From Acidobacteria bacterium Ga0077553 (GTDB lineage Bacteria > Acidobacteriota > Terriglobia > Bryobacterales > Bryobacteraceae): a stretch of DNA of 39,420 nucleotides. Of the stretch, positions 1 through 6,762 are shown one piece after another. The DNA lies in assembly GCA_001464575.1 (NCBI GenBank), contig LNFE01000302.1, forward strand, positions 1 to 39,420, written 5' to 3'. The position numbers and the translations under genes are program-made. Below the pieces are notes generated by a model that was not told where the DNA came from, searched no databases, and saw only the letters and a program-made list of their open reading frames with translations. Numbering within the stretch: position 1 is the first letter of the stretch; each line of letters opens with the position of its first letter.

Positions 1-1781
1 CGAGCAGCGTGATGGTGAGGGGCGGAACGTCGCGGAGGCGGGGGAGACGGTAGGCCGTGAAGCTGCCGTTGGTGAGGCGGCCGTTCGAGAACTCGATCGA
101 CTCCATCAGCGCTCCGCCAAGACCCTGGATGATGGCTCCTTCGACCTGCGCGCGAAGGTTCGAAGGGTTCAGAATCGCTCCGCATTCATAGGCCATGTGG
201 AAGTCGCGGATGGTGAAGCCGGACTTGGCGTCCGCGGCGACCTCGACGCAGGCGGCGACGTAAGAACCTTTCTCGAAGCCGGCGGCAACGCCGAGGCCGG
301 TACCGGGGCTAGGCTTCAGGCGGCGGGATTTCCAGTTGAATTTTTCGGCTACGGCCACGAGGACGTCACGGAGACGAGGATTCTCGACGTGGGCGACACG
401 GAAGTCGAGCGGGTCCTGACCCGCGAGGGCGGCGAGTTCGTCCATGCAGACTTCGCGGGCGAAGTTGTTCGTCGTGGCGGCGATGCCGCGGTAGGAGCCT
501 TCGCGGAGAGGGGAATCGCTGCGGAAGAAACGGGTGCGGGTGTTCGGGATACGATACGGCGATTCGAGACCGGCGGTACCGGCGTTGTAGGAAGCAAAGT
601 CCCAGGCAATGAGGCGGCCGTTCGCATCGAGGGCCGCCTCGATTTCCCAGAGGCCGGCGGGGCGGCAGTAGGCCCAGGCGAACTCCTCGGCGCGGGTCCA
701 GCGGAGGTGAACGGGCTTGCCGGCTTCCTTCGAGAGACGTGCCGCTTCAATGGCGACCTCGCCCGTATGCTTGCCGCCGAAGCCACCGCCGGAGCCGGGT
801 TCGATGACGCGGACTTGTTCGGCGGAGAGGCGGAAGGCCTGTTGGAGCTGCTGCTGGACGCCGAATGGGTTCTGGGTGCCGGTCCAGACGGTGAGCTTGC
901 CATCGACCCATTCGGCGACGGCGGCGCGGGGCTCCATGGGGGCGTGCTGAATATAGGGGGCCTGGTAGGTGGCCTTAAGCTTCTTGGAGGCGGCTTCGAA
1001 GGCGGGGGCGAGTTCGCCTCGCTTGTTCTCGCGGGGGCTTTGGGCGGTCTCTTTGAGGACGCGGTAAAGATCGGCGCTCGCGGGGTGGGGCTTGGTTTCC
1101 CAGCGTGCCGCCGCGGCGAGGGTGGCGACCGCTTGGCGAGCGGCGAAAGAGGTGGGCGCGGCGACGGCGACGAAGCCATTGTCGTTGACTACCGTAAGGG
1201 TCTTGTCTTTGAGGACGGAGGAATCGAGAGAGATGAGCTTGGCGCCGAAACTGGGGGGCCGGAGGACGGCGGCGTAGAGCATGCCGGGGCGGCGGACATC
1301 GGAAGGGTATTGGTGCTGACCGGCGACGATGGCGCGGGCGTTGAGGGCGCGATGGGAGTGGCCGAGCGTCTTCCAATCGGCGGGCGGGGTGAGTTCCCCG
1401 CCCCGATGCGCGGCCGCGGCTTTGCGGGCTTCGGGGACGGTGGCGGGGGTGGTGCGGCTGCCGGCGGTGATGCCGTCGTTGGGGCAGAGATCGGTGTCGC
1501 CGAGGACGGCGCGGACTTTCGCAAGTGGGAGGCGGAGCTCCTCGGCGACGGCCATGGCGAGTTCGGTGGCGGCGCCTTGGCCCATATCGACTTTGCCGGA
1601 GTAGACGGTGACGCTGCCGTCCGCAGCGAAGGCAAGGCGGGCGCGGGGCTTGGCGGCGGTTTGGGCGTCGAGGAGGGGGGTGGCGGTAAGGCAGATGACG
1701 AAGCCGGCAACTTCGAGGAAGTCGCGGCGGTTGAGTTGGAAGTGGTAGGGCGGGGCCTCGAAGAGTTCGTAGCGCTCGGGC

Positions 1782-1792
<11 letters not shown>
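1..1792 (-). CDS. Xanthine dehydrogenase-family molybdopterin-binding large subunit (isoquinoline 1-oxidoreductase beta / aldehyde oxidase type), 3' end outside window
   Basis: About 597 codons are open on the minus strand from ATG at 1792 and run off the left edge, so the C-terminus is missing. The product is the molybdenum-cofactor subunit of a molybdenum hydroxylase, which oxidises aldehydes or N-heterocycles with water as the oxygen source. Residues around 21-30 read NRRDFLEVAG followed by a hydrophobic stretch, a Tat-type signal, so I expect a periplasmic enzyme. Family signatures include GKVDMGQGAATELAMAVAEE near the start, the hammerhead-like PGMLYAAVLRPPSFGAKL, GTQNPFGVQQQL, the glycine-rich GSGGGFGGK and, near the truncated end, VEGAIIQGLGGAL. 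The start overlaps the end of the upstream 2Fe-2S subunit gene by 11 bases, which indicates translational coupling. No FAD subunit gene is next to it; electrons may pass to a cytochrome c as in IorAB-type enzymes (inference). The substrate cannot be told from the sequence. Confidence 0.9.
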
Positions 1793-2255
<463 letters not shown>

Positions 2256-2520
2256 ATGACCGTGAGTGTACTGGTTTGGGGGGGTGTCCTCAAGAACGGT
2301 CTCCTCCGGGTCATCGGTAGGGCTTTCAAACTCGATGCGGTAGCCGTCGGAATTGGAGAGGCCGGTGAATGCCGCAGGCTTGGAGGTCGCGATAGATGAC
2401 GACGGCGTCGACGCAGAAGATGCAGATGGAAACACCTATGCCGCGCGGACCGGGAGGGCGGCTTTCCTGGAGCATGAAGGCGTGGCGGGCGACATGGGAG
2501 ATCCGGCAACGAATTTTGGG
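2256..2520 (-). pseudogene. Remnant of a glyoxalase/VOC-superfamily gene
   Basis: Two minus-strand frames encode pieces of one VOC (glyoxalase/bleomycin-resistance) protein. Upstream, about 2510-2370, one frame reads ISHVARHAFMLQES, then PGPRGIGVSICIFCVDAVVI and YRDLQACGI, a typical beta-alpha-beta VOC segment. Around 2355-2370 the match jumps to another frame reading TGLSNSDGYRIEFESPTD and then DPEETVLED, the typical VOC C-terminus. The stretch expected between them (roughly the strand ending in a GNG-type turn) is missing, so a deletion with a frameshift is inferred. The N-terminus is also gone, because the opposite-strand ThuA gene begins at 2534. The second frame runs without a stop into the 2Fe-2S subunit gene, so a read-through fusion is formally possible but unlikely. 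Confidence 0.65.
2265..2293 (-). promoter_or_regulatory. Sigma-70-type promoter for the molybdenum hydroxylase operon
   Basis: On the minus strand TTGAGG (2293-2288) is followed after exactly 17 bases by TACACT (2270-2265), a good -35/-10 pair. The predicted transcription start is about 2257-2259, two or three bases before ATG 2255, so the mRNA would be nearly leaderless. The promoter lies inside the remnant of a VOC gene, which supports that remnant being non-coding. Confidence 0.55.
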
Positions 2521-2533
2521 ATAGAACAGAAGA

Positions 2534-3883
2534 ATGCTAGGCGTGTGGCGAATTGTAGTGGCCGGGACGATGCTGGTTGCCTTCGCGGAAGCGCAGCCGA
2601 AGCGGATTCTCTACGTGACGCACTCGGCGGGGTATCGGCACGATTCGATTCCGGTCTCGGTGCAAGCGCTGCGAGCCGGTGGGCGCGTGGAGATCGTTGC
2701 GACTGAGGATGTTGGGATGCTGAACGCCGCAACGCTGCGGGGCTTCGACGCGGTGCTGTTCTTCACGAGCGGGGAGTTGCCGGTGACCGAGCAGCAGAAG
2801 CGGGATCTGTTGGACTTCGTGCGGGCAGGTAAGGGATTCGGCGGGGTGCATAGCGCGACGGATACGTTCTACACGTGGCCGGAGTATGGGGAGCTGATCG
2901 GGGCGCGATTCAACGGGCATCCGTGGGTGCAGCCGGTGCGGTTTGACGTGGAGGATCCGGAGCATCCGGCGATGGCGGGCGTGGGAGCCGGGTTCACGAT
3001 GCTCGACGAGATTTACCAGTTCCGGGAGTTTTCGCGTGACCGGGTGCGGGTGTTGATGACGCTGGACGCCGCGTCGGTGGACCTGGGGGCGGCGGGGGTG
3101 AATCCGGGGACGGAAGACTTTCCGCTGACCTGGTGCCGACGGTACGGAGAGGGGCGAGTGTTCTATTCGGCGCTAGGCCATTTTGACAGCACTTGGCGGG
3201 ATGCGCGGTTCCTGAGCATGATGCAGGAGGCTCTGCTTTGGTTGACGGGAGCGGTGGGCGGGGACGCGATGCCGCGGCCGATCCGGCGGCCTTCGTTCGC
3301 GGCGGAGACGATCGGGAATAGCGCCAGTTTCGAGCCGCGGGGAACGATCTCGCCGGGCTCTTTGATTTCGGTGTACGGGGCGGGCCTGACGCCAGGCGGG
3401 ACGTTGGCGGCGGAGGCGGGGCGGCCGGTGACGAAGTTGGCGGGGACGACGGTGAAGGTGAACGGGTTGAGGGCGCCTCTGTTGTATGCATCGCCGACCC
3501 AAGTGAACGCGTATGTACCGCTTGAGGCGCGGGGGGCGGCGATCTCGATCGAGGTGGCGGCGCCGGAGAAGTCGACGGCGCAGGTGGCGGGGGCCGACGC
3601 GACCCCGGGGATTTTCGCGGTGACGGCGACGCGGGAGTGGGCGATTTTGTGGGCGACGGGGTTGGGAGCGGTAGAGCCTAGCGGCAGCTTCCAGGCAACG
3701 ACGGCGCAGCCGGTGGTGACCGTGAATGGCGCGGGGGCTCCCTTGCTCTATAGCGGTTTGGCTCCAGGGTGGTTGGGGCTGTATCAAGTGAACGTGGCGA
3801 TGCCGCCGGGGACGACTTTTCCCGCAGGCTTACTCTTCCGGTTTGGCGGCTATGAGCGCGCGCTAACTCTGCAAGCGCAGTAA
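2534..3883 (+). CDS. Secreted ThuA-domain protein with C-terminal TIGR03437-like domain
   Basis: The protein has 449 residues. Residues 1-20 form a signal peptide (hydrophobic, ending AFAEAQ). Residues about 23-240 match the ThuA/trehalose-utilisation fold, a class I glutamine-amidotransferase-like domain: RILYVTHSAGYRHDSIP, GFDAVLFFTSGELP, GFGGVHSATDTFYTWPEY, and YGEGRVFYSALGHFDSTW near the end. ThuA domains in acidobacteria and planctomycetes are often linked to carbohydrate use, but the reaction is not established. Residues about 255-449 resemble the Solibacter-type TIGR03437 domain, with PGSLISVYGAGL, LLYASPTQVNAYVP and YSGLAPGWLGLYQVNVAMP. The start is ATG 2534; a TAGAAC box ends six bases before it. 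A Tat-exported protein follows 35 bases downstream on the same strand. Confidence 0.85.
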   Translation: MLGVWRIVVAGTMLVAFAEAQPKRILYVTHSAGYRHDSIPVSVQALRAGGRVEIVATEDVGMLNAATLRGFDAVLFFTSGELPVTEQQKRDLLDFVRAGKGFGGVHSATDTFYTWPEYGELIGARFNGHPWVQPVRFDVEDPEHPAMAGVGAGFTMLDEIYQFREFSRDRVRVLMTLDAASVDLGAAGVNPGTEDFPLTWCRRYGEGRVFYSALGHFDSTWRDARFLSMMQEALLWLTGAVGGDAMPRPIRRPSFAAETIGNSASFEPRGTISPGSLISVYGAGLTPGGTLAAEAGRPVTKLAGTTVKVNGLRAPLLYASPTQVNAYVPLEARGAAISIEVAAPEKSTAQVAGADATPGIFAVTATREWAILWATGLGAVEPSGSFQATTAQPVVTVNGAGAPLLYSGLAPGWLGLYQVNVAMPPGTTFPAGLLFRFGGYERALTLQAQ

Positions 3884-3905
3884 CTACCCCGCCGGCGAGA
3901 TTGCA

Positions 3906-3911
3906 TAGAAT
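3906..3911 (+). promoter_or_regulatory. Candidate -10 box (TAGAAT) for a leaderless transcript
   Basis: TAGAAT ends seven bases before ATG 3919, the position expected if transcription starts at the start codon. No convincing -35 is visible. It supports ATG 3919 over the in-frame TTG at 3901 and ATG at 3910. Confidence 0.3.
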
Positions 3912-3918
3912 GCAGGGC

Positions 3919-5178
3919 ATGACGATAGGACGGATTAGCCGGCGAGCCTTGCTGGGTGGGGCAGCGGCGTGTGGGTACAGCCAACCGCCGATGCCGGGAG
4001 CGACGGTACAGGCGCTAACGGTGGGCCCGAAACACCATTTCTTCGGCTACTACGGCATCCCTCCCTGGAACCGGGCACAGACGAAGCTGATTTGCTTGGA
4101 GGTCGATTTTCAGGACCGGCTGCCGGAACCCGGCGAGAAGGCGCGGATCGGGCTGGTCGACGCGATGCAGGGCGGCTTCGCGCCGATCACGGAGACGGCG
4201 ACATGGAATTTGCAACAGGGCTGTATGTTGTATTGGAACCCGCAGAGCGAGAACCGGGAGATTCTCTTTAATGACCGCAAGGGTGGGGACGTCATCACCG
4301 TCGTGATGGATGTCGAGAGTGGGAAGCGGCGGGAGTTGCCGCGGGCGATCGCGGCCGTGGGACGGACCGGGCGCTACGGCCTTTGCATCGACTACGGGCG
4401 GCAGGGCCGAATGCGGAAGGTGGTGGGCTACGCCGCCGCGGAGGATCCATTTGCCAATGACCCGGCACCGAAGAAAGATGGGATCTGGCGGATGGATCTG
4501 CGAACGGGAGAGGCGAAGCTGCTGGTTTCGATCGCCGAGGTGTATGAGCGCCTGCGGGGGAATCCGCTGGTTGATGGCAATCGGCACATGTTCTTTCAAC
4601 ATGCCGTGTTCAACCGGAAAGATTCGCGGTTTCTGTTTTTGGCGCGGGTGTTCACGGATCCGCCGGGCTCGCAGCTCGAATCGGCGATGTTTACGGCGAA
4701 CCTGGACGGGTCGGAGTTGCGAGAGGTGATCCCGTTTGGGCGGGGCGTTTCGCACTTTGAGTGGCGGAATGCGCGGGAGATTGTGGCCACCTTCCGGATG
4801 AAGCCGCAAGGGGAGAAGCTGCATGTGCTCTTCACGGATGGAGCTGGCGATTACCGCGTCTTGGGCGAAGACTTCCTGACCAGCGACGGGCACTGCAGCG
4901 TGAGCCGGGACGAGCAATGGATGGTGACGGATCAGAACACCGGCGCGACACTTGAGAAACGGCTGCTGCTGTACCATTTGCCCAGCGGGCGCGGCAAGGA
5001 GTTAGCGCGGATGCCCATGCGCGAGCGGCGATATTTGAGCGGGGACCTTCGCTGCGACCTGCACCCCCGCTGGGACCGGACCGGGCGGCAAATCTGTTTC
5101 GACGCCCTGGACCGGGGGACGGGGTTAAGGCAACTGCACGTGGCGCGGCTTGCGTCGGGCGTGGCGGAGGCCGAATAG
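3919..5178 (+). CDS. Tat-exported protein of unknown function, probable beta-propeller
   Basis: From ATG 3919 the protein has 419 residues and begins MTIGRISRRALLGGAAACG, a clear twin-arginine signal (RISRRALLG). Earlier in-frame starts at 3901 (TTG) and 3910 (ATG) only lengthen the n-region. The mature part has repeated beta-rich segments of the WD40-like/TolB type, such as QQGCMLYWNPQSENREILFN, NRKDSRFLFLARVFT, GHCSVSRDEQWMVTDQN and CDLHPRWDRTGRQICFDA. The last two are typical blades pairing an aspartate with a tryptophan or phenylalanine. The aromatic N-terminal motif HHFFGYYGIPPWNR could mark the family. A relation to oligogalacturonate-lyase-like propellers is possible but I cannot confirm it. 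Its last 54 bases overlap the opposite-strand PEP-CTERM gene. Confidence 0.7.
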   Translation: MTIGRISRRALLGGAAACGYSQPPMPGATVQALTVGPKHHFFGYYGIPPWNRAQTKLICLEVDFQDRLPEPGEKARIGLVDAMQGGFAPITETATWNLQQGCMLYWNPQSENREILFNDRKGGDVITVVMDVESGKRRELPRAIAAVGRTGRYGLCIDYGRQGRMRKVVGYAAAEDPFANDPAPKKDGIWRMDLRTGEAKLLVSIAEVYERLRGNPLVDGNRHMFFQHAVFNRKDSRFLFLARVFTDPPGSQLESAMFTANLDGSELREVIPFGRGVSHFEWRNAREIVATFRMKPQGEKLHVLFTDGAGDYRVLGEDFLTSDGHCSVSRDEQWMVTDQNTGATLEKRLLLYHLPSGRGKELARMPMRERRYLSGDLRCDLHPRWDRTGRQICFDALDRGTGLRQLHVARLASGVAEAE

Positions 5179-5982
5179 GAGTAGACCGGCGCCAAGAAGG
5201 GCAAACGTGGCAGGTTCCGGAACGTCTGAGCCGCCCCCCGGTCCGCCGGTGCTCGAAGAACAGATGGCAATGGTGTTGGTATCCATCGCGACGGCACCAT
5301 TGCGGGCGAGAGCGCGGCCGCAGTCGAGGGAGGCCCCGGAATCCAGAGTGATGCTGGTGAGGGCAAGGAGATTGCCGGCGAAGGCGGTGGTGGTGCCGAG
5401 AGTCGCGGAGCTGCCGACCTGCCAGAAGACGTTCCCGCTTTGGGCATCGTTGATGAAACTGACAGCGGAGGCGCTGGCGGTGTTGAGGCTACTGCCGATT
5501 TGAAACAAGAACGCAGAGGCGGAGTCGCCGAGGCCGTCGAGAGTTAGCGTTCCCGTCAGTTGGGCGCTTGAGGTAAAGCAGTAGGTGCCCGGAAGCAGTG
5601 TTTGGCCGCCGAGGTCCTGGCCGGTCAGGACATTCGAACAGGCCGCACCTGCGACGGAGTTGTATGCGGTGGTGAGGTCACTTTGGGCCTGAAGAGCGAC
5701 GGCTCCGGCGGAGTAGATCGTGTTTCCACCCCCGATGGAGGCAGGGGGGAAACCGGTAATGGCAGTGCCAGGCGAAACGCCGACGTTGCCGGTGATCGTG
5801 GTGGGGCCAGTGTTGGTCACCGTGGATCCAGCCAGGACAGCAAATAGGCCCGCCGTGCCGAGATCGACGGCGAGGGTAGCACCGTAAGCACCGGATGAGA
5901 ACAGCGCGCAAACGAGATAGCTTATTGGAATGAGCTTCGTGTAAATATGAGGAGCAGATGAAGGGCCAACTTCCTTCGCCAT
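5125..5982 (-). CDS. Ice-binding-like (DUF3494) protein with PEP-CTERM sorting signal
   Basis: From ATG 5982 the protein has 285 residues. Residues about 16-36 form a signal peptide ending SSGAYGA. The body (about 38-245) matches the DUF3494 ice-binding beta-solenoid family: FAVLAGSTVTNTGPTTITGN, GVSPGTAITGFPP, ALQAQSDLTTAYNSVA, LLPGTYCFTSSAQLTGTLTL and AFLFQIGSSL. The last 33 residues are a PEP-CTERM tail: VPEP, then a hydrophobic stretch (FALLGAGLLLFGL), then basic HARRK. Such proteins are normally cleaved and retained by an exosortase, which is not encoded here. Despite the family name, many members act as adhesins or matrix proteins rather than antifreezes. The frame is open to 6147, but the signal peptide fixes the start near 5982. 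The 3' end overlaps the convergent upstream gene by 54 bases. Confidence 0.85.
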   Translation of the reverse strand: MAKEVGPSSAPHIYTKLIPISYLVCALFSSGAYGATLAVDLGTAGLFAVLAGSTVTNTGPTTITGNVGVSPGTAITGFPPASIGGGNTIYSAGAVALQAQSDLTTAYNSVAGAACSNVLTGQDLGGQTLLPGTYCFTSSAQLTGTLTLDGLGDSASAFLFQIGSSLNTASASAVSFINDAQSGNVFWQVGSSATLGTTTAFAGNLLALTSITLDSGASLDCGRALARNGAVAMDTNTIAICSSSTGGPGGGSDVPEPATFALLGAGLLLFGLRHARRKPRHVQLP

Positions 5983-6192
5983 TTCAGGCGAATAGGCGCC
6001 CAAACCCTGATAGCGGACCGCCGAATGACCACGGGCCGCCGCTTTTCTGCCTGGCACTTGGCGGCCCGCCGTGACTTGGAAACCTATATCGCGGAGATGC
6101 CGAAATATTTTTTCGAGGGCGTGATTGGAATCAACCTCGATTCGCACCCTTGCTTAACAAGCCGGCGAGATCGTCGAGCGGAGTCGGAGAGT
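5983..6192. other. Divergent intergenic region between PEP-CTERM gene and sigma factor gene
   Basis: These 210 bases lie between two divergent genes and must hold both promoters. They include an A/T-rich run around 6103-6113, a small imperfect palindrome CTTGCTTAACAAG at 6149-6161 and, at 6180-6183, GGAG as a ribosome binding site nine bases before ATG 6193. I see no good -35/-10 pair, no sigma-54 site and no riboswitch that I recognise. Confidence 0.4.
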
Positions 6193-6762
6193 ATGTCAAT
6201 CGAAGCGGATGTCACCAGTCTCCTCATCGAGTGGAAAGCAGGTAACGAAGCGGCTAAGGAGCATCTGATTCCGCTGTTGTATGAGGAGCTCCATCGGATG
6301 GCGGAGCGCTATCTGCGTAATGAAAGCGGCGCGCGCACCTTGCAGCCGACCGCTTTGGTTCACGAAGCCTATATGCGGCTGGTGCAACAGAGCCTGCCGG
6401 ACTGGGAGAGCCGGGCTCACTTTTTCGGGGTGGCGGCTTATCTAATGCGCCAATTGCTGGTGGAACATGCCCGGCGGAACAACACCCAAAAACGGGGGCA
6501 GGGCCGAGCGAATGTGCCCTTGGACGAGGCACTGACATTTGCGCCGGAATCGAGCCGGGACATTGTGGACCTGGACGCCGCACTGCATGGACTGGCGGCG
6601 TTTGACGAGCGCAAAAGCAAAATCATCGAACTCCGGTTTTTCGGAGGGCTTACCTTGGACGAAGTGGCACAAATGCTGGCGATCTCGCCTGCCACGGTAG
6701 GACGCGAACAGAGGCTGGCAGAAGCATGGCTATACCGGGAAATGCAAAACAGAGCACAATGA
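6193..6762 (+). CDS. ECF-type RNA polymerase sigma factor (TIGR02999-like, kinase-linked group)
   Basis: The protein has 189 residues. It has sigma region 2 (about 8-95) and region 4 (about 135-185; KSKIIELRFFGGLTLDEVAQ, then a helix-turn-helix MLAISPATVGREQRLAEAWL). It should direct RNA polymerase to a small set of promoters. In region 2, where ordinary ECF factors have an acidic DAED-type segment, it reads RTLQPTALVHEAYMRL with no acidic cluster and with threonines at residues 49 and 53. In the kinase-controlled sigma factor EcfP of Vibrio, a missing acidic motif is compensated by threonine phosphorylation; applying that here is inference. The gene overlaps the kinase gene by ATGA (6759-6762). 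No anti-sigma gene is visible. The start is ATG 6193 with GGAG nine bases before it; the frame is open upstream to 6025 without a credible start. Confidence 0.9.
   Translation: MSIEADVTSLLIEWKAGNEAAKEHLIPLLYEELHRMAERYLRNESGARTLQPTALVHEAYMRLVQQSLPDWESRAHFFGVAAYLMRQLLVEHARRNNTQKRGQGRANVPLDEALTFAPESSRDIVDLDAALHGLAAFDERKSKIIELRFFGGLTLDEVAQMLAISPATVGREQRLAEAWLYREMQNRAQ

Noticed and set aside
4015..4977. 320-codon open frame on the minus strand
   Set aside because: Antisense to the Tat-exported protein; its translation has no recognisable domain or signal.
5983..6130. Possible c-di-GMP riboswitch in the leader of the PEP-CTERM gene
   Set aside because: The c-di-GMP theme nearby made me look, but the conserved core motifs of known classes are not present.
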